Shown here in pieces: positions 23,554-32,187 of a stretch of 50,850 nucleotides of DNA; positions within the stretch are counted from its first letter, which is position 1; every line of letters begins with the position of its first letter. Made by a program: the position numbers and the translations under genes. The stretch spans positions 1-50,850 of the forward strand of contig NZ_WKJN01000037.1 of NCBI RefSeq assembly GCF_009674495.1. Direction: 5' to 3'. Source of the DNA: Duganella alba (GTDB taxonomy: Bacteria; Pseudomonadota; Gammaproteobacteria; Burkholderiales; Burkholderiaceae_D). The notes under the pieces are model-generated. The model saw nothing but the letters and a program-made list of their open reading frames with translations. It searched no databases and had not been told where the DNA came from.

Positions 23554-25503
23554 ATGTACCTGCTTCCCGCCCGCCCCCTGATTCTGGCCCTGAGCATCGC
23601 CGCCGCCCTGAGCGCTTGCGGCGGTTCCGACCAAGACCAACCATTGGTGATCCCGGCCGCGCCGGCCGACCAGGGTGCGGCTGAAACCGTGGCCGTGCCG
23701 TCGGCCACCGCCTTTGTCGACACCGTCGCCACCAACCAGCGCGGCGACGCCCGCTACGCCACGCTCGACACCAACGCCGGCGTGCGCATCCTCGGCGGCT
23801 TCCTGTCGATCTGGAAACCGCTGACGCAGATCGTCGACGCCGGCGTCACCGCACCGGCCAACGGCAGCTTCCCGGCCGTGGTCACCTCCACCTGGACCGG
23901 TGTACCGGGCGACGGCACGCCGGACGGCACCGTGCTCAACGCCGCCGTGCACCAGGCCAATATCGACTACGTGGTCAAAGCCACCGCCAACCGCACCGCC
24001 GACCAGGCCGTGCAAGCGTATCTGGATGACCGCCGCGGCAAAGGCTACAGCATCACCGACGGCATGGGTCCATTGACCAGCGCCTGGCGCGCCGCCGCCC
24101 AGCAGACCACCACCATCACCAGCGTGGCGGCCGACGCCACCACCGTGCTGTACAACGACGGCGGCAACAACACCGGTGTCGGCGGCACGGCCAACGCCAG
24201 CTTCGGCAGCGTGGTCGACCTGGTCAACCTGGTCGGCAACAACGCCTCGACCGAACCGGCCAAGCGCTTCTACAAATATGCCCGCCCGTTCCGCTGGAGC
24301 ACCAGCGTGCAGCTGCTGCCGGCGCTGGTCCCGGCCAAGAGCACCACGCCGGCCACCGACGGCGGCTACACCAGCGGCCACACGGCCGAAGCCGTGCGCG
24401 ACGCCGTCGCCATGGCCTACGCCGTGCCGGAACGCTATCAGGAAATGTTGAGCCGTGGCCTGGAGCTGGGCGAGATGCGCATCCTGGCCGGCATGCACTC
24501 GCCGCTGGACGTGGTCAGCGGCCGCATGCTCGGCATCGCCAGCGCCGCCGCCAACCTGGCCGATCCGGCCAACGCCGCCAAGAAGGCCGCCGCCGTGACC
24601 CAGGCGCACACCGCGCTGATGGCCGCCACCAGCACCACCGCCGACACCTTCGCCGCCTACGCGCAGTCGGGCACGACGGCCAACGACCGCTTCGCCGACT
24701 ACGCCACCAACAAGGCCAACTACCTGCGCCGCAGCACCTTCGGCTTCGCGCAGATCGCCGCCACCAATGCCGCTGTCGCCGTGCCGAAAGGCGCCGAAGT
24801 GCTGCTGGAGACGCGCCAGCCTTACCTGACGGATGCCCAGCGCCGCGTGGTGCTGAAAACCACCGCGCTGGCCTCCGGCTACCCGGTGATGGACGATGCT
24901 GAAGGCTGGGGCCGCCTGAACCTGTTCGCGGCGGCAGACGGCTATGCCTCGTTCAGCGGCAATGTCACCATCGTCATGGATGCCAGCAAGGGCGGCTTCA
25001 ATGCCGTGGACCGCTGGCGCAACGACATCAGCGGCGCGGGCAAGCTGGTCAAGCAAGGCACGGGCACGCTGAAGCTGGCCGGCGCCAACAGCTGGACCGG
25101 CGGCACCGAGCTGACCGCCGGCGCGCTGCAGGGCGACTCGGTGGCCGCGTTCGGCAAGGGTGATGTGTACGTGAGCGGCGGCACGCTGGTGGCCAACGCA
25201 CCGGCCGCGCTGCAACTGGCCAAGTACACCCAGCTCTCCGGCAGCACCACGCTGGAGCTGGATCTGGGCGGCGCCGCCGCCGGCAGCCAAGGCAGCCTGA
25301 CCGTGGCCGGCACCGCCACCCTGGCCGGCGGCACGCTGCACGTGAAGTTCGCCAACGGCTACAAGCCGAAGGCGGGCGACGTGCTGACCGTGATCACGGC
25401 CGGCAACCTGCAGGGCAAGTTCACCACCATCACGGTGGACGGTTTCAGCACGGTGACGCCAACCTACGGCGCCACCACGCTGACCCTGACGCTGGGCAGC
25501 TGA
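23554..25503 (+). CDS. PAP2/class A acid phosphatase-like lipoprotein with autotransporter-type beta-strand repeat tail
   Basis: A 649-aa lipoprotein (lipobox LSAC). The first about 330 residues carry the three motifs of the PAP2/vanadium-haloperoxidase fold: Lys237 to Arg244-Pro245 (KRFYKYARP), YTSGHT with Ser274-His276, and Arg309...His315...Asp319 (RILAGMHSPLD). The C-terminal third contains a PATR-type passenger repeat (GKLVKQGTGTLKLAGANSW, TGGTELTAGAL) and further beta-strand segments but no beta-barrel, so it is not a self-transporting autotransporter. A phosphatase role is more likely than haloperoxidase given the class A acid phosphatase-like layout. The start at 23554 is set by the lipoprotein signal; the ribosome-binding site is weak. 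Confidence 0.8.
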   Translation: MYLLPARPLILALSIAAALSACGGSDQDQPLVIPAAPADQGAAETVAVPSATAFVDTVATNQRGDARYATLDTNAGVRILGGFLSIWKPLTQIVDAGVTAPANGSFPAVVTSTWTGVPGDGTPDGTVLNAAVHQANIDYVVKATANRTADQAVQAYLDDRRGKGYSITDGMGPLTSAWRAAAQQTTTITSVAADATTVLYNDGGNNTGVGGTANASFGSVVDLVNLVGNNASTEPAKRFYKYARPFRWSTSVQLLPALVPAKSTTPATDGGYTSGHTAEAVRDAVAMAYAVPERYQEMLSRGLELGEMRILAGMHSPLDVVSGRMLGIASAAANLADPANAAKKAAAVTQAHTALMAATSTTADTFAAYAQSGTTANDRFADYATNKANYLRRSTFGFAQIAATNAAVAVPKGAEVLLETRQPYLTDAQRRVVLKTTALASGYPVMDDAEGWGRLNLFAAADGYASFSGNVTIVMDASKGGFNAVDRWRNDISGAGKLVKQGTGTLKLAGANSWTGGTELTAGALQGDSVAAFGKGDVYVSGGTLVANAPAALQLAKYTQLSGSTTLELDLGGAAAGSQGSLTVAGTATLAGGTLHVKFANGYKPKAGDVLTVITAGNLQGKFTTITVDGFSTVTPTYGATTLTLTLGS

Positions 25504-25506
25504 CCC

Positions 25507-25551
25507 CAGTCATTCCGCATCGGCGGACCGCCGCGTAGGCGGGAATGACGG
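25507..25551. repeat. Inverted repeat between convergent genes (likely bidirectional terminator)
   Basis: CAGTCATTCCGC and GCGGGAATGACGG flank an inner CGGCGG/CCGCCG stem. It fills the 49-bp gap between the PAP2 phosphatase and the convergent cytochrome c gene. The GTCATTCC-GGAATGAC core is of the dispersed extragenic-repeat kind and differs from the GGGGTCAG repeats elsewhere in the window. Confidence 0.6.
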
Positions 25552-25552
25552 G

Positions 25553-25909
25553 CTATTTGGTCGCTGCGGCCAGATAGCCCACCAGCGCCTTCAGCGCGGC
25601 CTCGTCGGTGAGGCCGGAAAACGGCATGCGGGTGTTGGGCACCAGCGCCTGCGGATTGCGCAGGAACTCGGCCAGGTTCTTTTCATCCCAGACGATGCCG
25701 CTGCGTTTCATCGGTCCGGAAAAGCGGAAGCCTTCGACCGTGCCGGCAGTGCTGCCCAGCAGGCCGTGCAGCGTCGGGCCGATGCCGTTCTCGCCGGCCT
25801 GCAGCGAGTGGCAGGCCACGCACTGCTCGAAAGTCTTCTTGCCCAGATCCTGGGCGCCAACGCTGGCAGCAGCCAGGCACAGCAGCCCGGCGGTCAGTAC
25901 ATTACGCAT
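25553..25909 (-). CDS. Mono-haem class I cytochrome c
   Basis: A 118-aa periplasmic cytochrome c with signal peptide ending VGAQ (residue 20), one haem site CVACH (Cys30, Cys33, His34) and the axial methionine in TRMPF (Met95). It is likely the electron acceptor of the flavoprotein dehydrogenase encoded immediately upstream, feeding the respiratory chain. Its start overlaps the end of the GMC gene by 8 nt (ATGCGTAA), so the two are translationally coupled. Last gene of the operon. Confidence 0.9.
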   Translation of the reverse strand: MRNVLTAGLLCLAAASVGAQDLGKKTFEQCVACHSLQAGENGIGPTLHGLLGSTAGTVEGFRFSGPMKRSGIVWDEKNLAEFLRNPQALVPNTRMPFSGLTDEAALKALVGYLAAATK

Positions 25910-27668
25910 GGATCAGTTTCCCCGGTTGCTTGACGTAGACGTTCTTGATGATGTCGGCCGCCATGTAGGCGATCGCCGCCACCGGACCGGTGGGGTTATA
26001 GGCCGAGTTGTGCGGGAACAGCGACGCTCCCATGATGAACAGGTTGTCGACCTGCCACACCTGGCCATACTTGTTGGTCACCGAGTTGCCCGGATGCGTG
26101 CCCATGATGGTGCCGCCCGTGTTGTGGGTGCTCTGGTAGGGCACGCTGCTCCACGACTGGCGCGCGGTGGCCTTGCTCAGATGGGTCGGATTGAGCGCGG
26201 CGGCGATGCGGTTGATGACGTCGGCCGAGTGCGCTGAAATCTTGCGCTCGTTGTCCTGGTAGTCGAAGGTCATGCGCATCAGCGGCGCGCCGAAGCGGTT
26301 GCGGTAGGTCGGATCGAGATCGAGGTAGTTGCCGCGGAACGGCATCACGGTGCCGGTGGCGGTGATGTTCATGCTGCGGTCGTACCACTTGGCGGTCTCC
26401 TGCTTCCAGGCGCTGCCCCAGGCCGGCGTGCCGGCCGGCGTCGGATGCCACTGGATCGGCCGGCCGCCGTACATGGCGGTGCCCACGGTCGAGCCGCCGA
26501 CGAAGCCGAACGGCGCGCGGTCGAAGTCCCAGTTGCCGTGGAAGTCGTCCATGATGGCGCCGATGCCGGCGGTCGCCATGTACGGATGGAAGTGCTTGTC
26601 CTCGAAGAACAGCATGGCCGCGCTGCCGGTCTGGTAACAGTAGTTCTTGCCCAGCAGGCCCTTGCCCGACACCGGATCGTAGATCTCGCCGATGCCCGAC
26701 AACATCATCAGGTGCACATTGTTCAGACCGAAAGCGCACAGCACCACCAGCTTGGCCGGCTGGAAGCATTCCTCGCCGGTGACGGTGTTGGTGTAGGTGA
26801 CGCCGGTGGCCTTCTTGCCGGAAGCGTCGCGCTCGACCTTGGTCACCCACGCATAGGTGCGCAGCTCGAAAGTGCTCTGGCGCAGCGCCGCCGGAATCAC
26901 CGTCATCTGCGCGCCGCCCTTGGCGTTGGCTTCGCAGCCAAAGCGCTCGCAGTGGCCGCAGTACTGGCACTCGCCGAACTTGACGCCGTCCGGATTGGTG
27001 TACGGCACCGAAGCATTCGCGGTGGGACGCGGGAACGGGTGATAGCCCATCTTGCCGGCCGCCTCCGCGAACAGGTCGCCGGCGTAACCGTACACCAGCG
27101 GCGGCATCGGATACTCGTTGCGGCGCGGCGCCTCGAACACATTGCCGCCGGCGATCTTGCGGCCCTGCACGTTGCCGGCCTTGGCCGAGATGCCGGCCAC
27201 CTTCTCGAACTTGTCGTAGTACGGCTCCAGCTCGGCGTAAGTCACGCCCCAGTCCTGGATGGTCATGTCGGCGGGGATGTAGTGCTTGCCGTATTTGGCC
27301 TCGTACTTGCTGCGGATCTGAAAATCGTTGTCGTTCCAGCGCCAGGTGTGGCCGTTCCAGTGCGTGCTGGCGCCGCCGACGCCGGTGCCCATCAGGTAGG
27401 AGCCGAGGCGGCGGTACGGCAGCGCCGTCTCGGCGCTCTTGTTGCGCACGGTTTCGGTGTTGTCGGTGGTATTGACCATCATCGACATGCGCTGGCCCAC
27501 GGCTAGCTCGTCGCGCATGCGCGGCACGCTGAAGTCGTCGGCCGTGTGCGGACCGCCGCGCTCCAGGCACACCACCGTCATGCCGGCTTCGGAAAATTCC
27601 TTGCCCAGAATGCCGCCGGTCCAGCCGCCGCCGACCAGCACCACATCCACTTCCTTGTAAGTCTTCAT
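25902..27668 (-). CDS. GMC-family FAD dehydrogenase, large subunit of a membrane sugar/alcohol dehydrogenase (module 1)
   Basis: A 588-aa flavoprotein of the glucose-methanol-choline family, type of the gluconate/glucose/sorbitol dehydrogenase large subunit. The FAD fold is at the N-terminus (VVLVGGGWTGGILG), and the C-terminal region has STHNTGGTIMGTHPGN and FPHNSAYNPTGP with candidate active-site His/Asn. A loop CQYCGHCERFGC (Cys234, 237, 240, 245) matches the position of the [3Fe-4S] cluster of bacterial FAD-glucose dehydrogenases. It oxidises a sugar, sugar acid or alcohol in the periplasm; the small subunit encoded upstream brings it out by Tat. Substrate unresolved. 9 bp after the subunit gene and 8-nt overlap with the cytochrome. 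Confidence 0.9.
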   Translation of the reverse strand: MKTYKEVDVVLVGGGWTGGILGKEFSEAGMTVVCLERGGPHTADDFSVPRMRDELAVGQRMSMMVNTTDNTETVRNKSAETALPYRRLGSYLMGTGVGGASTHWNGHTWRWNDNDFQIRSKYEAKYGKHYIPADMTIQDWGVTYAELEPYYDKFEKVAGISAKAGNVQGRKIAGGNVFEAPRRNEYPMPPLVYGYAGDLFAEAAGKMGYHPFPRPTANASVPYTNPDGVKFGECQYCGHCERFGCEANAKGGAQMTVIPAALRQSTFELRTYAWVTKVERDASGKKATGVTYTNTVTGEECFQPAKLVVLCAFGLNNVHLMMLSGIGEIYDPVSGKGLLGKNYCYQTGSAAMLFFEDKHFHPYMATAGIGAIMDDFHGNWDFDRAPFGFVGGSTVGTAMYGGRPIQWHPTPAGTPAWGSAWKQETAKWYDRSMNITATGTVMPFRGNYLDLDPTYRNRFGAPLMRMTFDYQDNERKISAHSADVINRIAAALNPTHLSKATARQSWSSVPYQSTHNTGGTIMGTHPGNSVTNKYGQVWQVDNLFIMGASLFPHNSAYNPTGPVAAIAYMAADIIKNVYVKQPGKLIHA

Positions 27669-27677
27669 GCGTGCTCC

Positions 27678-28385
27678 TTAGCTGAGGTCGGCAATGCCTG
27701 CCGGTTCGGGACGGTAGGGCTTGTTGGCGTACTTGACGATGTTGACCTTGTTGGCCGTGTTCACGCCGGGATAGCCGACCAGCTTCCAGCCCTGCTTGTC
27801 CTGGTTGCCGCCATAGATCGGATCGGCAAACATGGCTTCATAGAACATCTGCAACAGCTGGGCAAAATACACGGCCGACGGCACGCCGTTGGGCAGCGCC
27901 GCCTTGCCGGACTGCAGATCCTTGAGCAACGCTTCGCGCACATCGGCCGGCAGGCGATCGAACGGCTTGCCGTGGGTGGCGCGGCAATAGTCGGCCACGC
28001 CCTCGGTGCCGGCGCGGAACAGCTGGGCCGGCGTCATGCCGAGCTGGTAGCCCTGGTTGGCGCTGCCCTGCTTGAACGGTCCCTGCAGGTAGAGCCGGTC
28101 GCCCTGGCCCCAGTTGCCGCCCAGCGCGCGGTCGTAGAACACGGCCAGCCCCAGCGTGACGCCGTCCGGCGTCACGCCGTCGGCCGGGCACATGTGGTTG
28201 ACCAGCGCTTCGACAAACACCTGTTCGTCGGGTCGCAGCCACAGATAGCCGGCCGGCGCGGCGGCGGGCGTTGGCGTCGGCGCGGCCGTGGCGCTGGTAA
28301 GGGGAAGGCTGGCGGCGCTGGCGCCGGCGGCCAGGGAGCGCAACAGGAAGTCGCGCCGGGGGTGCTGATCGCGGGTATCACTCAT
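27678..28385 (-). CDS. Gluconate 2-dehydrogenase subunit 3-like Tat-exported small subunit (module 1)
   Basis: A 235-aa protein with a twin-arginine signal (RRDFLLRSLAAGASAASLPL) and the subunit-3 domain of FAD-linked membrane dehydrogenases (PDEQVFVEALVNHMCPADGVTPD, AMFADPIYGGN). In this family the small subunit escorts the folded GMC flavoprotein through the Tat pore and stabilises it. The start at 28385 is chosen over an upstream in-frame ATG because GGAGCC precedes it and the Tat motif follows closely. First gene of the operon; divergent from the chemoreceptor gene, with dyads at 28468-28506 between them. Confidence 0.88.
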   Translation of the reverse strand: MSDTRDQHPRRDFLLRSLAAGASAASLPLTSATAAPTPTPAAAPAGYLWLRPDEQVFVEALVNHMCPADGVTPDGVTLGLAVFYDRALGGNWGQGDRLYLQGPFKQGSANQGYQLGMTPAQLFRAGTEGVADYCRATHGKPFDRLPADVREALLKDLQSGKAALPNGVPSAVYFAQLLQMFYEAMFADPIYGGNQDKQGWKLVGYPGVNTANKVNIVKYANKPYRPEPAGIADLS

Positions 28386-28467
28386 GGCAGGGCTCCGGAT
28401 GGTCACAGGGGAAACGGTCGATGCTACGACATTATTTCCACAAGGCAATCACCAGGAAGATTACAAA

Positions 28468-28487
28468 TTGTATCAATCTGGATACAA
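28468..28487. promoter_or_regulatory. Dyad operator candidate upstream of dehydrogenase module 1
   Basis: TTGTATC and GATACAA separated by 6 nt form a perfect 7-bp dyad, 83 bp upstream of the Tat subunit gene. A second small dyad, ACTAC-CA-GTAGT, follows at 28495-28506. They lie in the divergent region shared with the chemoreceptor. The TTGTATC half-site resembles GntR-type operators, but no regulator is encoded next to it. Confidence 0.45.
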
Positions 28488-28578
28488 AACTTTTACTACC
28501 AGTAGTGTTTCCATACGGAAAAACAATGATAACCTTGTTAGGATTGTGGACATTCGCGCGCGCGCACCAGGAACCCCC

Positions 28579-30168
28579 ATGAACTTCATGAAAAACGCCA
28601 ACATCGGCAAAAAAATCACCCTTGTCTTCGGCATCGTGCTGGTGGTCTCCAGCCTGACCACCGGCGTCAGCCTGTGGCAACTCGGCAAGATGCGGGCCTC
28701 CACCAAGGAACTGCTGGACATGTCGCTGACCAAGGAACGCCTGGTCAGCGACTGGTATCGCATCATCTTTGCCGGCGCGCGCCGCACGCTGGCCATTGCC
28801 CGCAGCAGCGACAACGGCCTGGTCGAATTCTTCGCGGCCGACTCCAACAAGGGCACCACCGAGGCCGGCGAGATCCTGAAAAAGGTCGGCGTGCTGCTGA
28901 CGTCGGACAAGGAAACCGCGCTGCTCAAGGGCATCAGCGACGCGCGCGACATCTACAACGTGCACAAGGCCGCCATCACCAAGGCCAAGGCCGCCGGCGA
29001 CAACGACACCGCCAGCGCCGTGCTCAACGACAAATTCATCGGCTCGGCCGACATCTACCAGCAGCGCCTGCGCGAACTGGTGGCGTTCGAACGCGAGCAG
29101 ATCGACCAGAGCGCCGCCGAAATCGAACAGGCCGCCACCACGAGCCTGCGCCTGCAACTGACGCTGACCGTGCTGCTGGCTCTGGTGGTGGTGGTGTGCG
29201 GCATGGCGCTGAAAAGCAGCATCGTCGGCCCGCTGCACTACGCCATCGGCGTGGCGCGCCGCGTGGCCCAGGGCGACCTGACCGCCGACGTCCACAGCGA
29301 TTCGCACGACGAGGCCGGCCAGCTGCTGGAAGCGCTGGGCGAGATGAACACCGCGCTGCGCAGCCTGATCAGCGACGTCATGCAGAGCGCCGGCACCATC
29401 ACCAGCGCCGCCGGCGAGATCGCCCAGGGCAACGCCGACCTGTCGGGCCGCACCGAATCGCAGGCCGCCAGCATCGAGGAAACCGCCAGCGCCATGGAAG
29501 AGCTGACCTCGACGGTGGAACACAACGCCGACAACGCCGGCCAGGCCAACAAGCTGGCCCTGGGCGCCAGCACGCTGGCCAGCAAGGGCGGCACGGTAGT
29601 GGGCCAGGCGGTCGCCACCATGGCCGAGATCAAGCAGGGTTCGCAGCGCATTTCGGAAATCACCGCCATCATCGACGGCATCGCCTTCCAGACCAACATC
29701 CTGGCGCTGAACGCGGCGGTGGAAGCGGCGCGCGCCGGCGAACAGGGCCGCGGCTTTGCGGTCGTGGCATCGGAAGTGCGCAACCTGGCGCAGCGCTCGG
29801 CGGCGGCGGCCAAGGAAATCAGCGTGCTGATCGGCGCATCGGTGGACCAGGTCAACGCCGGCAGCAAGCTGGTCGACGACGCCGGCGCCACCATGACCGA
29901 CATCGTCGGCGCCATCAAGGAAGTGGCGCAGATCATGACCGAGATCACCGCCGCCACCCGCGAGCAAAGCGCCGGCCTGCACAACATCAACCAGGCCATC
30001 GCCGAAATGGACAACGCCACCCGCATGAACGCCGCCATGGTCGAGGAAGCCTCGGCCGCCGCGATGAGCATGCAGGACGAAGCCACGCGCCTGAACCAGG
30101 CCATCAGCGTGTTCCGCACCAACGACCAGGTACGCGTGGCCAACAAGCGCCAGCTGGCCCTGCGCTAA
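28579..30168 (+). CDS. Methyl-accepting chemotaxis protein
   Basis: A 529-aa transmembrane chemoreceptor: helix 1 (about residues 12-31), a helical periplasmic sensor of the four-helix-bundle type (about 35-188), helix 2 (about 190-212), HAMP, then the long signalling coiled coil. The hairpin tip reads IDGIAFQTNILALNAAVEAARAGEQGRGFAVVASEVRNLA, shown here as adjoining segments of the conserved tip: IAFQTNILALNAAVEAA and GRGFAVVASEVRNLA. It signals to CheW/CheA to bias flagellar rotation. No C-terminal CheR/CheB-binding pentapeptide is present (it ends KRQLALR). The start at 28579 follows AGGA. The ligand is unknown; divergence from the sugar dehydrogenase operon hints at a shared nutrient. Confidence 0.93.
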   Translation: MNFMKNANIGKKITLVFGIVLVVSSLTTGVSLWQLGKMRASTKELLDMSLTKERLVSDWYRIIFAGARRTLAIARSSDNGLVEFFAADSNKGTTEAGEILKKVGVLLTSDKETALLKGISDARDIYNVHKAAITKAKAAGDNDTASAVLNDKFIGSADIYQQRLRELVAFEREQIDQSAAEIEQAATTSLRLQLTLTVLLALVVVVCGMALKSSIVGPLHYAIGVARRVAQGDLTADVHSDSHDEAGQLLEALGEMNTALRSLISDVMQSAGTITSAAGEIAQGNADLSGRTESQAASIEETASAMEELTSTVEHNADNAGQANKLALGASTLASKGGTVVGQAVATMAEIKQGSQRISEITAIIDGIAFQTNILALNAAVEAARAGEQGRGFAVVASEVRNLAQRSAAAAKEISVLIGASVDQVNAGSKLVDDAGATMTDIVGAIKEVAQIMTEITAATREQSAGLHNINQAIAEMDNATRMNAAMVEEASAAAMSMQDEATRLNQAISVFRTNDQVRVANKRQLALR

Positions 30169-30233
30169 ACCATTCGCGTCATTCGAACGAACTGTGCAGA
30201 ACATATCAATAGACTGCACACCATAGACGGTTT

Positions 30234-30270
30234 CATACTTTCCTTATTCGAAAATGTAATAAGGAGTATG
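30234..30270 (+). promoter_or_regulatory. Hairpin sequestering the ribosome-binding site of the yeiH-type gene
   Basis: The arm at 30234-30248 (CATACTTTCCTTATT) pairs with 30258-30270 (AATAAGGAGTATG): 8 bp plus 5 bp with a 2-nt bulge and a 9-nt loop. The right arm contains the AAGGAG of the transporter gene starting at 30273. The fold would hide the ribosome-binding site; the same dyad at DNA level might bind a regulator instead. Confidence 0.5.
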
Positions 30271-30272
30271 AA

Positions 30273-31277
30273 ATGGTCCGCAACATCCTGCCTGGCCTGC
30301 TGCTGTGCGCGGCGGTGACCGCCGCCGCCGCCGGCCTTGAACGCGCCGAGGCCGCACTGTTCGGCCGTGCCTGGCTGGAAAGCCTGGTGCTGGCGATCCT
30401 GCTCGGCACCACCCTGCGCACACTGCTGCGCCTGCACCCGCGCTGGGACGCCGGCATCCACTTCAGCGCCAAGACCCTGCTGGAACTGGCGGTGCTGCTG
30501 CTGGGCGCCTCGGTCAGCGCCGGCGCGCTGCTGGCCAACGGCTGGCTGCTGCTGGCCGGGATCGCCGGCGTGGTGCTGCTGGCCATCGGCGCCAGCTACG
30601 CCATCGGCCGCCTGAGCGGGCTGCCGGCCAAGCTGGCGATCCTGATCGCCTGCGGCAATTCCATCTGCGGCAATTCGGCGATCGCCGCCGTCGCACCCGT
30701 CATCGACGCCGACGGCCAGGACGTCGCCGCCTCGATTTCCTTCACCGCCGTGCTCGGCGTGCTGGTGGTGCTGACGCTGCCGCTGGCCATGCCCCTGCTG
30801 TCGCTGTCGGCCACGCAGTACGGCGTGTTTGCCGGCCTGACCGTGTACGCCGTGCCGCAGGTGCTGGCCGCCACCAGCGCGGTGTCGCTGACCAGCGCCC
30901 ATATCGGAACACTGGTCAAGCTGGTGCGGGTGCTGATGCTGGGACCGGTCGTGCTGCTGCTGTCGCTGTTCGGCCCGCGCGAGGAGACAGCGCAGCGCCG
31001 CCGTCCGCAGTTGTCGCACCTGCTGCCGTGGTTCATCGTCGGCTTCCTGGCGCTGATGGCGCTGCGCTCGTTCGACCTGCTGCCGCAAGCACTGCTGGCG
31101 CCGGCGCACGCGGCCTCCAGCGTGCTGACCGTGATGTCGATGGCGGCGCTGGGCCTGGGCGTGGACGCCCGTTCCGTGCTGCGCGCCGGCGGCCGGGTTA
31201 CCATGGTGGTGGTGATGTCCCTGCTGGTGCTGTCGGCGATCAGCCTGGGCCTGATCCATTTTCTGCACATCGCCTGA
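30273..31277 (+). CDS. YeiH-family (UPF0324) putative anion exporter
   Basis: A 334-aa inner-membrane protein with about ten hydrophobic helices and the family signatures LAILLGTTLRTL, LLELAVLLLGAS and CGNSICGNSAIAAVAPVI. The family (PF03601) is called a putative sulfate exporter; the transported substrate has not been firmly shown. The start follows AAGGAG inside a hairpin. A LysR gene begins 10 bp downstream on the same strand; YeiH-type transporters are often paired with LysR-type regulators, supporting a regulator-transporter unit (inference). Confidence 0.88.
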   Translation: MVRNILPGLLLCAAVTAAAAGLERAEAALFGRAWLESLVLAILLGTTLRTLLRLHPRWDAGIHFSAKTLLELAVLLLGASVSAGALLANGWLLLAGIAGVVLLAIGASYAIGRLSGLPAKLAILIACGNSICGNSAIAAVAPVIDADGQDVAASISFTAVLGVLVVLTLPLAMPLLSLSATQYGVFAGLTVYAVPQVLAATSAVSLTSAHIGTLVKLVRVLMLGPVVLLLSLFGPREETAQRRRPQLSHLLPWFIVGFLALMALRSFDLLPQALLAPAHAASSVLTVMSMAALGLGVDARSVLRAGGRVTMVVVMSLLVLSAISLGLIHFLHIA

Positions 31278-31287
31278 AGGACACCGC

Positions 31288-32187
31288 ATGACGCTGGAAC
31301 AGCTGCGCATCTTTATCGCCGTCGCCGAGCGCGAACACCTGACGCGGGCGGCCGACGCCCTGGCGTTGACGCCGTCGGCGGTCAGCGCCTCGCTGCGCGC
31401 GCTGGAGGAACGCTATGACACGCCGCTGTTCCACCGCATGGGACGCGGCATCCAGCTCAACGACGCCGGCCGGCTGTTCCTGGCCGAGGCGCGCGCCACG
31501 CTGGCGGCGGCGCGCAACGCCGAACTGGCGCTGGCCGAACTGGCCGGCCTGCAGCGCGGCACGCTGGCGGTGCACGCCAGCCAGACCATCGCCAGCTACT
31601 GGCTGCCGCCATTGCTGCTGGCCTTCCATCGCCGCCATCCGCTGATCGCGCTCGGCCTCACCATCGGCAACACCAGCAGCGTGGCGCAGGCGGTGCGCGA
31701 CGGCCTGGCGGATCTGGGACTGGTGGAGGATGGCGTCGACGCGCCGGAACTGGCGGCGACCGTGGTGGCGCAGGACAGGCTGGTGGCGGTGGTGGCGCCG
31801 TCGCACCCGTGGGCAGACGGCCGCGCGGTGGATGCGGACGCGTTGCGCGCGGCTGACTGGATCTTGCGCGAACCGGGTTCCGGCACGCGCTCGGCGTTTG
31901 AAACGCGGCTGGCCGCGCTTGGCATCGCGCCGGCGCAGTTGCGGGTGGCGCTGGCGCTGCCGTCCAACGAGGCGGTGCGCAGCGCCGCCATGGCCGGTCC
32001 TTACGCCACGGTGGTATCGGAACTGGTGGTGGCGCCGCACCTGCAGGCCGGGCTGCTGTGCCGGGTCAACCTCGACCTGCCGCCGCGCCCGTTCTCGCTG
32101 CTGCAACATCGCCAGCGTTTGCCCAGCCGCGCGGCGCTGGCGCTGGCACAGGTGCTAGCCGGCCAGGGCGGCATCGAAGCCGCCTGA
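31288..32187 (+). CDS. LysR-family regulator (YeiE/CysB-like neighbour of yeiH)
   Basis: A 299-aa LysR-type regulator: N-terminal winged helix (LEQLRIFIAVAEREHLTRAADALALTPSAVSASLRAL type, residues 3-40) and a C-terminal effector-binding domain with two alpha/beta lobes (LAVHASQTIASYWLPPLLLAF). It presumably controls the co-directional YeiH transporter gene 10 bp upstream and its own expression. The last 33 bp overlap the end of the convergent glutaredoxin gene, so both proteins' C-termini are encoded on the same DNA. Confidence 0.92.
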   Translation: MTLEQLRIFIAVAEREHLTRAADALALTPSAVSASLRALEERYDTPLFHRMGRGIQLNDAGRLFLAEARATLAAARNAELALAELAGLQRGTLAVHASQTIASYWLPPLLLAFHRRHPLIALGLTIGNTSSVAQAVRDGLADLGLVEDGVDAPELAATVVAQDRLVAVVAPSHPWADGRAVDADALRAADWILREPGSGTRSAFETRLAALGIAPAQLRVALALPSNEAVRSAAMAGPYATVVSELVVAPHLQAGLLCRVNLDLPPRPFSLLQHRQRLPSRAALALAQVLAGQGGIEAA

